Assembly (NCBI RefSeq): GCF_009296315.1 | Contig: NZ_WHLY01000002.1 | Location: forward strand, 5,616,501 to 5,680,500 | DNA: 64,000 bases | From: Salmonirosea aquatica | GTDB lineage: Bacteria > Bacteroidota > Bacteroidia > Cytophagales > Spirosomataceae | Direction of reading: 5' to 3' | Part shown: positions 1-8,245 of the stretch, in pieces | Layout: every line of letters starts with the position of its first letter | Numbering within the stretch: position 1 is the stretch's first letter | The notes under the pieces: model-generated | Database searches by the model: none | What the model was told of the DNA's origin: nothing | Seen by the model: only the letters and a program-made list of their open reading frames with translations | Made by a program: the position numbers and the translations under genes

Positions 1-691
1 TGGCCGGGTAGGTGTCCGCATAGAAATAGCGCGATGAGTCGGGCGTATGGATTTCATCGATCAGGTAAATAGTCTCATCCCGTTTCCCAAATTCGTACTT
101 GGTGTCTACCAGAATCAAACCTTGGTCGGCAGCCATATCGGTACCCCGCTGAAACAACGCCAGGGAATAAGCTTCGAGTTGGGCGTATTCGTCGGAGGGT
201 ACGATGCCCCTTTCCAGAATAGCCTCTCGCGAAATATCTTCATCGTGGCCTTCATGGGCCTTGGTAGTGGGCGTAATGATGGGTTGGGGCAGCCGGTCGT
301 TTTCTTTCAGCCCTTCGGGCAGGGCCACACCGCACACCACTCGCTCACCGGCACGGTACTCACGCCAGGCGTGTCCGGCCAGGTACCCCCTCACTACCAT
401 CTCTACGGCGTAAGGTACGCAGCGCACACCCACCCCCACATTGGGGTCGGGTACATCCAGCAGCCAGTTGGGTACCACATCGGCAGTGGCTTTCAAAAAG
501 TACGCGGCGATTTGGTTCAGCACCTGTCCCTTATACGGGATGGCTCGTGGCAGGATCACGTCGAACGCTGAAATACGGTCGGTTGCTACCATGACGAGCC
601 GGTCTTTAAAGGAATATACATCACGGACTTTACCCCGGTAAAATCCCAGCTGATTGGGGAAATTGTAGTTGGTCTGCTGAATAACGTTCAT
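1..691 (-). CDS. purC: Phosphoribosylaminoimidazole-succinocarboxamide synthase (SAICAR synthetase), C-terminus cut by window edge
   Basis: Cytosolic purine biosynthesis enzyme that ligates aspartate to carboxyaminoimidazole ribotide with ATP to make SAICAR. Reading leftward from ATG 691, the 230 visible codons have no stop and contain the family signatures GKVRDVY (residues 20-26), TDRISAFD (about 38-45), KYEFG and [10 protein letters not shown] near the window edge. The family is usually about 240 to 310 residues and the frame is still open at base 1, so the C-terminus lies outside the window. The start begins [12 protein letters not shown] and is followed directly by the conserved core. 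The downstream neighbour on the same strand is not visible. Identification is firm. Confidence 0.95.
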   Translation of the reverse strand, partial: MNVIQQTNYNFPNQLGFYRGKVRDVYSFKDRLVMVATDRISAFDVILPRAIPYKGQVLNQIAAYFLKATADVVPNWLLDVPDPNVGVGVRCVPYAVEMVVRGYLAGHAWREYRAGERVVCGVALPEGLKENDRLPQPIITPTTKAHEGHDEDISREAILERGIVPSDEYAQLEAYSLALFQRGTDMAADQGLILVDTKYEFGKRDETIYLIDEIHTPDSSRYFYADTYPA

Positions 692-734
692 AAATTACGA
701 TAGAATAAGAAACAAAAGGGGTAGGTGGTTGAGG

Positions 735-1433
735 TTACCATTCGATAATCTTGCTGCGCTCCGACTGATCATAGTACTGTCGCCGCCTCAACTGGTAAAT
801 GTACTGGGCTTCGTTGGTTTTCATAGCATCCAGGATCGAGCGGGCCTGATCTTCCGACATGTGAAGCCTCCGCAGATTCTGTAGCATTTCTTCGCGCTCC
901 TGGGCCAATTCGAGTTCCCGTTGGGCTGAGGGAGCCACCGGCGGGGCCGGGGTAGGAGCCGGTTGTTCCACGGGGGGCGTGTCAGGGGAAGAGGCTCGGC
1001 CAGAAAATGTTTTTTTCAGGAGTTCATAATTATAGCGTGCCTTTCTGTTATCCGGGGACTGGCGGAGGGCTACCTTGAGGTAGTTTAAGGCTTCGAGTGT
1101 GTCCCGATCGCGCATCGTAGACAAAACAGCCAGTTGGGTATTGGCTTTCGAGGCAACCTCATCATCCTGCACATTCACCAGAAGTTTATACTGGGAGCGA
1201 GCTTTATCAAGACTATCCAGATAGAAGTAAGAGTGGGCAAGATACAACCGGCTGGCGGGTTCGGCGAAAAGCGATCCGTTCGTTATCTGTTCGTAGAGGT
1301 GAGCGGCCTGTCGAAAGTCTTTATTCAGAAAAGCAGTTTCAGCCTCCGTCTTATGGCGGTTAGCCTGGCTAATCGCATCGAAAGAGCGGTTGTCCCAAAT
1401 CCACAACAAAAGATTAAGCAAGAAATAGGTCAT
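735..1433 (-). CDS. BatC-like TPR protein of the bat (aerotolerance) locus
   Basis: A 232-residue protein with an N-terminal hydrophobic stretch (MTYFLLNLLLWIW), then TPR-like helices (about residues 25-120), a Pro/Ala-rich linker (about 150-170) and a charged C-terminal helix. An in-frame TTG lies 24 nt upstream (1457), but ATG 1433 is preferred because AAGGTGG sits just before it. It follows the BatB-like vWA gene by about 40 nt on the same strand, the batB-batC order seen in Bacteroidota. The Bat proteins were named from Bacteroides aerotolerance; their molecular job is unclear. Only B- and C-type genes are present here, with no batA, batD or batE next to them. The role is inferred from context. 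Confidence 0.7.
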   Translation of the reverse strand: MTYFLLNLLLWIWDNRSFDAISQANRHKTEAETAFLNKDFRQAAHLYEQITNGSLFAEPASRLYLAHSYFYLDSLDKARSQYKLLVNVQDDEVASKANTQLAVLSTMRDRDTLEALNYLKVALRQSPDNRKARYNYELLKKTFSGRASSPDTPPVEQPAPTPAPPVAPSAQRELELAQEREEMLQNLRRLHMSEDQARSILDAMKTNEAQYIYQLRRRQYYDQSERSKIIEW

Positions 1434-1473
1434 AGTGCGCCACCTTGAAGCTCCCAAAAGTACGAATCACGGG

Positions 1474-2436
1474 TCAGAGTCGGAACGTTCTGACCGTGAT
1501 TAATAAATCCAGAACCAATAATCCCAGGGCAATGATCAAAAAATAGTAATACTTGTTGCTGGCTACGGTGACCCGGCGGCGATCGATCACCTGCCCCTCG
1601 ATCGAATTGATGTCATGGATGACACTGCTCAATTCATTCTGTTTGTTGTCGATCCTGTAGCCTTGTCCCTGAGTTTGCTGAACCAGATTCTTGATCACAT
1701 CTTCCTGCAATTTACTGATCACCGATTCTCCGTCCTCATCCTTCAGAACCGAATTCTGGGTACGGATAAAACTTCCTTCCGGGGTACCTACCCCAATGAC
1801 GAACAACCGGATGCCGAAGCGACGGAAGTTGTTGAAAAGTGATGCACTGCAGTCGGCTTTCTTTTCGGCATCCGTAAAAAGAACCATGATTTTCGACTTG
1901 TCAGCCGCCGCCTCGTCCTGGCTTACTTTCAGATAGGCCAGTTCGAGTGAGCTGCACAAGTTGGTGCCGCTGCCGGGTAACAGGTCGGTTTGCAACGATT
2001 GCACATAGAGATTCATGGCAGCCCGGTCGTAGGTCAGAGGCGATTGGGTATAGGCCTCATTGGAAAATACGATCAACCCAATACGATTGTTGGCCATTGC
2101 GTCCAGAAAATGGTTGATCTCGAATTTGACTTTTTCCAGCCGGGTAGGTGATACATCATTGGCATCCATGGATTTGGAAAGATCAACCAGCAGGTAAATG
2201 TCTTTGCCTTGGGATTGCAGATCCCGCTCGGCTTCGCCAAAGGAGGGCCCTAATAGCGAAATCAAGAGAAGTACGAAGGCAATAGTACGGATGAAAAGCT
2301 TGATGATGAGCGAGCGGGTGGTGGTCTTCAGCCGCCTGGCCACCCGGATAGTACGTACAAAGAAGGCCGCGTAAGCCCCGACAAAGAGGAGAGAGAAGAC
2401 AAATTCAGTGGTCCCGAACGGATAATTCCAATTCAT
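1474..2436 (-). CDS. BatB-like von Willebrand factor A membrane protein
   Basis: A 320-residue protein with two N-terminal membrane segments (about residues 10-30 and 48-66), a von Willebrand A domain and a C-terminal membrane segment (about 297-315), the BatA/BatB layout. The metal-dependent adhesion site DLSKS (D85, S87, S89) is intact, with a GSGTN loop and FTDAEKKAD downstream, so metal-dependent ligand binding on the periplasmic face is plausible. It is first in a two-gene unit with the TPR gene downstream. Upstream lie about 120 bp and then the divergent tRNA promoter, so batA is not adjacent. BatB rather than BatA is chosen because of the following TPR gene. Confidence 0.78.
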   Translation of the reverse strand: MNWNYPFGTTEFVFSLLFVGAYAAFFVRTIRVARRLKTTTRSLIIKLFIRTIAFVLLLISLLGPSFGEAERDLQSQGKDIYLLVDLSKSMDANDVSPTRLEKVKFEINHFLDAMANNRIGLIVFSNEAYTQSPLTYDRAAMNLYVQSLQTDLLPGSGTNLCSSLELAYLKVSQDEAAADKSKIMVLFTDAEKKADCSASLFNNFRRFGIRLFVIGVGTPEGSFIRTQNSVLKDEDGESVISKLQEDVIKNLVQQTQGQGYRIDNKQNELSSVIHDINSIEGQVIDRRRVTVASNKYYYFLIIALGLLVLDLLITVRTFRL

Positions 2437-2513
2437 TGCAAGAGGGTTACGAAACGAGAAAGTGCCTCAAAAATAGGCAATCCGTTCTACAGACAAAGTT
2501 TTTTGCAGGATTG

Positions 2514-2546
2514 TTTGTATTAATCGTTTCCAACCCTCTATATTTG
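2514..2546 (+). promoter_or_regulatory. Bacteroidota-type promoter of the tRNA-Ser cluster
   Basis: TTTG at 2514-2517 and TATATTTG at 2539-2546 are separated by 21 nt. This matches the Bacteroidota consensus (-33 TTTG, -7 TAnnTTTG). It lies 13 nt upstream of the mature tRNA-Ser 5' end. Confidence 0.72.
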
Positions 2547-2559
2547 TGACCCAATAGCC

Positions 2560-2646
2560 GGAGAGATGGGTGAGTGGCTGAAACCAGTAGTTTGCTAAAC
2601 TGCCGTACTCGTAAGGGTACCGCGGGTTCGAATCCCGCTCTCTCCG
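2560..2646 (+). tRNA. tRNA-Ser (anticodon GCT)
   Basis: An 87-nt cloverleaf with acceptor GGAGAGA/TCTCTCC, discriminator G and the long variable arm of class II tRNAs. The anticodon stem GTAGT/ACTGC encloses loop TTGCTAA, giving anticodon GCT (reads AGC/AGU). The T arm is GCGGG TTCGAAT CCCGC. CCA is not fully encoded. The variable arm contains one copy of the GGTACC palindrome that is abundant in this window. Confidence 0.96.
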
Positions 2647-2670
2647 CATACTATTGAATAACATTGGTCT

Positions 2671-2745
<75 letters not shown>

Positions 2746-2763
2746 AACAAAGACAAGTAATTA

Positions 2764-2831
2764 GGGTATCTGGTTTGGGACCAGAGGGCCGCAGACGGTC
2801 GGCCGCTGCCGTTCGAATCCTGTCTCCCTGA
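2764..2831 (+). pseudogene. Degenerate tRNA remnant, tRNA-Pro/tRNA-Arg chimera
   Basis: The stretch repeats the tRNA-Pro anticodon arm exactly (17 nt around loop TTTGGGA) and the tRNA-Pro 3' end (TTCGAATCCTGTCTCCC). It lacks the 5' acceptor strand and most of the D arm. Between the two halves is about 16 nt of foreign sequence that includes GCAGACGGTC (2791-2800), the decamer found at the same structural place in tRNA-Arg (2918-2927). The 5' strand of the T stem is destroyed, so it cannot fold as a functional tRNA. It is best read as a product of recombination between the neighbouring tRNA genes. Confidence 0.8.
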
Positions 2832-2842
2832 CAATAAGAATC

Positions 2843-2869
2843 AGACAGCTACTCAATGGCTGTCTTTTT
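2843..2869 (+). terminator. Rho-independent terminator between the tRNA remnant and tRNA-Arg
   Basis: A perfect 7-bp stem AGACAGC/GCTGTCT with a 9-nt loop is followed by TTTT. It should end the Ser-Pro transcript. tRNA-Arg starts only 10 nt later with no recognisable TAnnTTTG box between, so either termination is partial or the tRNA-Arg promoter lies within or before the hairpin. Confidence 0.7.
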
Positions 2870-2878
2870 GTTTTCATT

Positions 2879-2952
2879 GGTCGCGTAGCTCAGCTGGATA
2901 GAGCATCTGCCTTCTAAGCAGACGGTCACAGGTTCGAATCCTGTCGCGATCA
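2879..2952 (+). tRNA. tRNA-Arg (anticodon TCT)
   Basis: A 74-nt cloverleaf with acceptor GGTCGCG/CGCGATC (one G-U pair) and discriminator A. The anticodon stem TCTGC/GCAGA encloses loop CTTCTAA, giving anticodon TCT (reads AGA/AGG). The T arm is ACAGG TTCGAAT CCTGT. It is the last gene of the tRNA cluster. Confidence 0.96.
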
Positions 2953-2980
2953 CAGTTTTATTTCTTACGCGCGATTTACC

Positions 2981-3514
2981 TTATTGAGTTCTCAAAAGGC
3001 TGTTAAATTTCCCTCTTTTAAAGCGAATCTTCTGTCCTTTTATTCCTGTCAAAGATACTTCGAACCGACCCTTTATTTTCCCCGCCGTACGGTTCAGTTT
3101 CATTACCTTCACCCAACCCTGATCGCCGTCAGTGAACTCGTAATACCTTTGAAGTTTCCTAGTTTGCGTGTCCAGTACATGGAAGGAAGCTCTGCTGACC
3201 GTAAAAGTGGTTGTCGACCTGGCTATTTTGACGGGCAGGCAGGTATCGGGTAAGGCCAGGTCATAGGTACCTTTTTCTAAAGGTATGTGATAAAAGCTTA
3301 GAATTTGTGTTACACTCGAATCCTGTTTACTGAATGGCCCATCGGTCCGGGCTATGAGGCTGAACCGATCAGTCGAGCATGTCATGTTCTCTTTCGTATG
3401 AATTTCAATGGCTTCACCAGTGCCATACCAACGAGCATCATTCATAGAAGCCTTTATTGTGTGACGCTTAGAGCATGCCATACAGGTCAGCAGCAAGAGA
3501 ATCGTCCGTTTCAT
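2981..3514 (-). CDS. Hypothetical secreted lipoprotein
   Basis: A 177-residue protein of unknown function. The chosen start ATG 3514 has AAGGA 5 nt upstream; a TTG 12 nt earlier is in frame but less likely. The N-terminus MKRTILLLLTCMACSK is a lipoprotein-type signal ending at a lipobox-like MAC. The rest is beta-rich with a C-terminal pattern (GRFEVSLTG, GQKIRFKRGKF) seen in small Cytophagia lipoproteins that form compact beta barrels. That resemblance is weak and gives no function. It converges on the tRNA cluster and has no obvious operon partner. Confidence 0.6.
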   Translation of the reverse strand: MKRTILLLLTCMACSKRHTIKASMNDARWYGTGEAIEIHTKENMTCSTDRFSLIARTDGPFSKQDSSVTQILSFYHIPLEKGTYDLALPDTCLPVKIARSTTTFTVSRASFHVLDTQTRKLQRYYEFTDGDQGWVKVMKLNRTAGKIKGRFEVSLTGIKGQKIRFKRGKFNSLLRTQ

Positions 3515-3700
3515 CAGTTCCTTCAAAGCTAGTGAAAAATGTGAGGTACAAAGTGGCTATATTACTCAAATAACACAAGTCTTAAAGATTCAATACAAGC
3601 GATGATGCGAGCAAGCTCGTGCGATCATTCTGTCGCGATCTCACTTCGTTAAGGTACCCAGTAATCCTGCCACACAGTTGAATCGAAAAGTTATTTGACT

Positions 3701-3973
3701 TCATTCGCTCTTGTAGTATCGTTTTTCAATTTTACGCCTGACCGAAACCATCCGCCAAAGTCCGGTAATAAAAACCAGCGGGGCCAGCACCAGTAAAATA
3801 TACCCCAACCAGCGAATATCCCGAAAGGCATCGAGCCGGACCAGAGTAACGCCTCCGGCTAGCATTGCCAAAGCCGTGCGGAAATACGCCAGGAAAGTAC
3901 GTTCGTTGGCTAAACGGGTACGTTCGATAGCCAGCCAGTCGGACAGGGATAATTTGAGTTCTTTTTCTTCCAT
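3701..3973 (-). CDS. DUF202 (YidH-like) small membrane protein
   Basis: A 90-residue inner-membrane protein with the DUF202 signature: an N-terminal region with LAIERTRLANERTFLAYFRT, then a hydrophobic segment (about residues 33-45) and a second (about 55-72), with a basic C-terminus. Family members are short two- or three-helix proteins of unknown function. It lies 80 bp downstream of citrate synthase on the same strand, but a terminator separates them, so it is probably transcribed on its own. Confidence 0.85.
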   Translation of the reverse strand: MEEKELKLSLSDWLAIERTRLANERTFLAYFRTALAMLAGGVTLVRLDAFRDIRWLGYILLVLAPLVFITGLWRMVSVRRKIEKRYYKSE

Positions 3974-3982
3974 GAGCTTTAT

Positions 3983-4016
3983 AAAAAAGCACCGCGCCGA
4001 AAGGTCGGGCGGTGCC
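3983..4016 (-). terminator. Terminator downstream of citrate synthase
   Basis: Read on the minus strand, GCACCGC pairs with GCGGTGC, extended inside by CGA/TCG, and is followed by TTTTTT. It lies between gltA and the DUF202 gene. Confidence 0.8.
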
Positions 4017-4053
4017 TTGTGACAATACTATATAGGTAAATATAAAATAACTA

Positions 4054-5346
4054 CTACCGCTGATCCAGAGCCACAAATTCGCGGTGGGTAGGACCAGTAT
4101 AAATTTGCCGGGGTCGGCCGATCGGTTCTTTGTTTTCCCGCATTTCTTTCCATTGGGCAATCCAGCCTGGCAAGCGGCCAATGGCAAACATGACCGTGAA
4201 CATATTGGTAGGTATACCCAGAGCCCGGTAAATTATGCCGGAATAGAAATCTACGTTCGGATAGAGCTTGCGCGAGACGAAATATTCATCTTCCAGAGCT
4301 GCCTTCTCCAGAGTTTTGGCTATTTCCAGTACGGGATCATTCACGCCCAGTTTGCTGAGGACGTCGTCGGCAGCTTTCTTGATGATCCGGGCCCGGGGGT
4401 CAAAATTCTTGTACACGCGGTGCCCGAAACCAAACAGACGGAATCCACTCGACTTGTCCTTCGCCATATCGATGTACTTCTGGGTATCGCCACCATCGGC
4501 TTTAATGGCTTCCAGCATTTCAATCACCTCCTGGTTGGCACCACCGTGCAGAGGCCCCCACAAGGCGCCGATTCCTGCGGAAATGGACGAGTAAATATTG
4601 GCATGCGAAGAACCTACAAGCCTAACTGTAGAGGTAGAGCAATTCTGCTCATGGTCAGCATGGAGAATCAGAAGCTTGTTCAAAGCCCGGGCGACAACGG
4701 GATCGACCTCATATTTCTCCACGGGCAGCGAAAACATCATGTTCAGGAAATTGGAACAGTAATCGAGCTCGTTATTGGGATAGTTAACCGGATGCCCTTG
4801 GGATTTTTTGTACGACCAGGTAACAATGGTTGGCATTTTGGCCATTAGCCGGATGATGTGCAGTTCCGTGTCGGCCGGGGCGTTGGAGTCGTAGGAATCG
4901 GGGTAAAAAGCACTCATGGCGCTTACAAGCGACGAAAGTACCCCCATAGGGTGGGCATTGACAGGAAAACCCTCGAAGATCTTCCGCATGTCCTCGTTCA
5001 CCAGAGTATGCGTGCGTACTTCGTGTTCGAATACTTCGTATTGCTCCTTCGTCGGTAAATCACCGTAGATCAACAGGTACGATACTTCCAGGAAAGATGC
5101 TTTTTCGGCCAGATCTTCAATAGAATAGCCCCTGTATCGCAAAATGCCTTCTTCACCATCGAGAAATGTGATGGCGCTGGTGGTCGAACCCGTGTTTTTG
5201 AAACCGTTGTCAATGGTGATGTAGCCCGTTTTGTCGCGTAACTTGCCAATGTCTATGGCCTTTTCGTGTTCGCTTCCTTCAATGACCGGAAATTGATACT
5301 GTTGACCCTCAATGGTCAATTCGGCGGATTGTGACATAGGTTTCAT
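4054..5346 (-). CDS. gltA: Citrate synthase
   Basis: Condenses acetyl-CoA with oxaloacetate to citrate at the entry of the TCA cycle. It has 430 residues, the size of hexameric (type II) enzymes such as the E. coli one. Catalytic residues are visible: GPLHGGA (H267), GFGHRVYKNFDPR (H309) and PNVDFYSG (D366), matching E. coli H264, H305 and D362. ADHEQNCSTST (about 230-240) is also conserved. Either ATG 5346 or ATG 5337 (MSQSAEL) could be the start; neither has a strong ribosome binding site, as is common in Bacteroidota. It appears monocistronic, with a terminator at 3983-4016. Confidence 0.97.
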   Translation of the reverse strand: MKPMSQSAELTIEGQQYQFPVIEGSEHEKAIDIGKLRDKTGYITIDNGFKNTGSTTSAITFLDGEEGILRYRGYSIEDLAEKASFLEVSYLLIYGDLPTKEQYEVFEHEVRTHTLVNEDMRKIFEGFPVNAHPMGVLSSLVSAMSAFYPDSYDSNAPADTELHIIRLMAKMPTIVTWSYKKSQGHPVNYPNNELDYCSNFLNMMFSLPVEKYEVDPVVARALNKLLILHADHEQNCSTSTVRLVGSSHANIYSSISAGIGALWGPLHGGANQEVIEMLEAIKADGGDTQKYIDMAKDKSSGFRLFGFGHRVYKNFDPRARIIKKAADDVLSKLGVNDPVLEIAKTLEKAALEDEYFVSRKLYPNVDFYSGIIYRALGIPTNMFTVMFAIGRLPGWIAQWKEMRENKEPIGRPRQIYTGPTHREFVALDQR

Positions 5347-5594
5347 CAGATAAATTAGGGGTACTTAAAAAATATTAGGGTAGAGTAAAGAGGGATTTAG
5401 TGAGATATTCCCGGGTTTTATGATAATAACTTATTTTCCAACGAATCAGTTTATCGCTTCTTCGGGCGCGTATTTGACCGTCAAATCAGAATTTAGTCTA
5501 GTTCGCAATATCCAAAAAAATATTTGGACTATCTATGCCCACATGTACTTTGTTGCCTGTTCCAGGGCTTTTATCCCGGGCGTAGGCGGTTTCA

Positions 5595-6866
5595 TCAGGG
5601 GGTTTTATATATTTTACCCCCCTTCATTACCCAGGCGACCTTCTGTAGATCCTGTATTACCGCAGCAGGATTCCCCCGTACCGCAACTAGGTCGGCCAGC
5701 AGCCCGCTCTTCACCGAGCCAATCTGCTGCTCCTGGTGGAAGATACGGGCATTGCCCGATGTGGCAGCTTTGAGCACGTCCAGGGGTTTCATGCCATACT
5801 CCACCATGAGTTCCATCTCGCGGGCGTTGGTCCCATGTGCATACACACCCACATCGCCTCCCATCACCATCGTTACACCAGCAGACAGTGCCTGTTTGAA
5901 ATTATTTTTTTTCTGCGTGATCCGCTCCGGTTCGGGATCCTGACCTTTTTTCCAGCCCCGATACTGGCTGATTGCATCACCCGCCGCCAGGGTAGGACAC
6001 AGGGCTACGTTTTTGTCCTTCATCAACTTCCAAATCTCAAGGGTACCCCCATTGCCGTGCTCAATAGTTTCGACGCCCGCCTGGATGGCCCGGCGCATTC
6101 CTTCAGCGGTGGAAGCGTGGGCCACCACGGGGCGGCCGCTGCTCCGGGCCGTCTCTACGATCAGCCGGATTTCGTCTTCACTGTAAGTAGGACGAGTTTC
6201 TCCCGAAGGCCCCCATCGGTAATCAGCATAAATTTTAATCAGATCAGCCCCTTTTCCAATCTGCGTACGTACCGCCCGAATGAGGCCATCGTGGCCATCG
6301 GCTTCTTCGGCGCCCTGTGGAACGGCCACATCAGCACCAAACCCTGTGGGACCATAGCTACCTGTAGCGACCAGGGCACGCGTAGCCACGATCATGCGTG
6401 GGCCGGGAATAATCCCCTCATTAATAGCTTTTTTTAAGCCTACGTCGTCGTATTCAGCGCCTTCTGTGCCCAGGTCCCTGACCGTTGTAAAACCAGCTAA
6501 CAGCGTTAGTTCGGCGTGTTTTACAGCTCGGGCGGTGCGGTAAGCGCGGGATTCCTTGAGTACCTGATCGTCCCAGGGCGTTTCATTGTAAGGATGGAGA
6601 AAAAGGTGCGAGTGTCCTTCGATGAGTCCCGGCAGGAGCGTCATTCCCGCTAGGACTACCACTTCTGCCTGGCTGACTTCAGCCGGAAAATCAGTCGCAT
6701 TGCCTACAGCCACAATCCGTTCGCCTTTTACCCAAACCGACCAATTCTCATGCATGCTTTCACCGTCGAACACCCGGTCGGGGCGCAGGAGATAGGAACT
6801 TTGCGCATGGAGGGACGTGAAAGTCAGAAGACCAGCAGCGAGCCAAAAACAGAACCGGGCAATCAT
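5595..6866 (-). CDS. Secreted metal-dependent amidohydrolase (imidazolonepropionase/Xaa-prolidase-like)
   Basis: A 423-residue amidohydrolase-superfamily enzyme with a Sec signal peptide (cleavage near HAQ-SS, about residue 22), so it acts in the periplasm or outside. Metal-site motifs are all present: GHSHLFLH on strand 1, the lysine in LIKIYAD (probably carboxylated), VVAHAST, ETIEHGN and GGDVGVYAHG. Relatives hydrolyse dipeptides or cyclic amides; the substrate cannot be read from sequence. Its ATG overlaps the stop of the upstream membrane-protein gene (ATGA), so the two are translationally coupled. The catalytic set is complete. Confidence 0.87.
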   Translation of the reverse strand: MIARFCFWLAAGLLTFTSLHAQSSYLLRPDRVFDGESMHENWSVWVKGERIVAVGNATDFPAEVSQAEVVVLAGMTLLPGLIEGHSHLFLHPYNETPWDDQVLKESRAYRTARAVKHAELTLLAGFTTVRDLGTEGAEYDDVGLKKAINEGIIPGPRMIVATRALVATGSYGPTGFGADVAVPQGAEEADGHDGLIRAVRTQIGKGADLIKIYADYRWGPSGETRPTYSEDEIRLIVETARSSGRPVVAHASTAEGMRRAIQAGVETIEHGNGGTLEIWKLMKDKNVALCPTLAAGDAISQYRGWKKGQDPEPERITQKKNNFKQALSAGVTMVMGGDVGVYAHGTNAREMELMVEYGMKPLDVLKAATSGNARIFHQEQQIGSVKSGLLADLVAVRGNPAAVIQDLQKVAWVMKGGKIYKTP

Positions 6867-7285
6867 AATTCGGTTTGTTTTTTTGCCTGAAAAAGGGCAG
6901 TGATAAGGTACCGACCGAAAAGGCCGGTCATCAGAACGGGCAACAGATGGGCTCCGTAGATGAAAGCCTTACCGGTAAGCCCGTAGGAAAACGAAGAAAA
7001 TGTCACGTACACATGGGCAAACAATGCCATGCCCAACACGAGCAGCATCAGGTACCAACCCAACGCCGCGCGGGGCGAAGTACCCCGGCGGATGACTTCA
7101 CACAGGAATAAGGAAATGCCCAGCACCAGAAATACCGTAGCCAGCGCCCGGGGGAAAGTTTTGATATAGTCGTGTTTGAAAATAAAAATTCCGATGCGGC
7201 CGATGAGATTGGGGTGGGAGAGGAGGAAGGCATCGGTGATCCCCAGTATTACTAAAAGTGAGGTGGTTGTAAGGTTTCTAGACAT
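6863..7285 (-). CDS. Hypothetical four-helix integral membrane protein
   Basis: A 140-residue protein of unknown function with four predicted membrane helices (about residues 8-25, 44-64, 75-97 and 105-130) and a short basic C-terminus. The stop overlaps the start of the secreted amidohydrolase by ATGA, which shows an operon. The start lies 15 nt from the end of miaA, so the order on this strand is miaA, membrane protein, amidohydrolase. No catalytic motif is seen. Confidence 0.65.
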   Translation of the reverse strand: MSRNLTTTSLLVILGITDAFLLSHPNLIGRIGIFIFKHDYIKTFPRALATVFLVLGISLFLCEVIRRGTSPRAALGWYLMLLVLGMALFAHVYVTFSSFSYGLTGKAFIYGAHLLPVLMTGLFGRYLITALFQAKKQTEL

Positions 7286-7300
7286 TCAGGTAATGCGTTT

Positions 7301-8203
7301 TTATATGTGGGAAACGATGGCTTCAACCCACTGTTCAGTAGTGGCGTGGCTATCGAGCCAGTGAATTACGATGCCATCCCGCTCCATTTTACGAAAGTAG
7401 GTCATCTGCCGCTTGGCAAAGCGGTGAATTTCGGTTTCGAGCCGTTGTACCATGGTATCGTACGGGAGTTCGCCAAAGAGGTATTGGGTAACAAATTTAT
7501 ACTCCAATCCGTAATAAATCAGGATTTCGGGCAAAATTCCCCGATTCAATAGTCCCTGGACTTCGTCCACTAGTCCGTTTTGCAAGCGCTCGTGTAATCG
7601 CCGACTGATGCGTTGTCGCCTGATTTCTACGGGCGGATTCAACCCAAAGACCTGGAAATCGGGTACGGCGATTTCTGGAAAGGCATAGTCAGGATTAGCG
7701 CACAGGTAGGTAGCGATTTCGATGGCCCTTATCGTACGCTTGCGCGTGGAGGTATCGGCCAATCCTGAATACGCGGAAGGTACTTCGTGGAATATAACTA
7801 AAAGCTCATCGTGGGAAAGAGCCTCCAATTCTTCCCTCAGCGGCTCGTTGATCGGGATTTCGGTAAACTGATGTCCCTGCAAGAGTGCTTGAATGTACAG
7901 CCCCGTGCCGCCGCACAGGAGGGGTACCTTGCCCCGTTTTCGTATTTCGGGCAATAATTGAAAAACATCCTGCCGAAACTGGTGTACATGATATTTTTCA
8001 CCGGCATCCTGAATATCAATCAGATGGTAGGGGATTGTTGTCCCGTTCACCACGTATTCCTGCAAGTCTTTTCCCGTACCGATTGTCATGCCGCGGTACA
8101 CCTGCCGCGAGTCGGCACTGATGATTTCACCATCAACGCGATGAGCCAGTTGGGCGGCCAGCCGGGTTTTGCCGGAAGCGGTGGGACCGAGGATTATGAT
8201 CAA
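7301..8203 (-). CDS. miaA: tRNA dimethylallyltransferase
   Basis: Transfers a dimethylallyl group to A37 of tRNAs reading UNN codons. The 300 residues carry the P-loop GPTASGKT (6-13), DSRQVYRGMTIGTGK (the family usually has DSMQVY), GGTGLY and the C-terminal RFAKRQMTYFRK, so it is the slightly divergent Bacteroidota form. The only start is TTG at 8203: upstream in frame there is no ATG before a stop at 8225-8227, and the P-loop begins five residues in. A non-ATG start, or a small sequence error near the N-terminus, should be considered. Confidence 0.93.
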   Translation of the reverse strand: MIIILGPTASGKTRLAAQLAHRVDGEIISADSRQVYRGMTIGTGKDLQEYVVNGTTIPYHLIDIQDAGEKYHVHQFRQDVFQLLPEIRKRGKVPLLCGGTGLYIQALLQGHQFTEIPINEPLREELEALSHDELLVIFHEVPSAYSGLADTSTRKRTIRAIEIATYLCANPDYAFPEIAVPDFQVFGLNPPVEIRRQRISRRLHERLQNGLVDEVQGLLNRGILPEILIYYGLEYKFVTQYLFGELPYDTMVQRLETEIHRFAKRQMTYFRKMERDGIVIHWLDSHATTEQWVEAIVSHI

Positions 8204-8245
8204 GGTAGGTCGGGTTAGGGTACTTTAATGGAAAGCAGTCACTGA

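Noticed and set aside
47..641. Plus-strand open frames over the start of the window
   Set aside because: They are shadows of purC, which reads cleanly on the minus strand with all family motifs.
2764..2831. Duplicated tRNA-Pro 3' end as an attachment-site scar of an integrated element
   Set aside because: No integrase or cargo lies nearby, and the Pro/Arg chimera is better explained by recombination between adjacent tRNA genes.
5420..6437. Plus-strand open frames over the amidohydrolase region
   Set aside because: The minus-strand frame has a signal peptide and all amidohydrolase metal motifs; the plus frames have no recognisable content.
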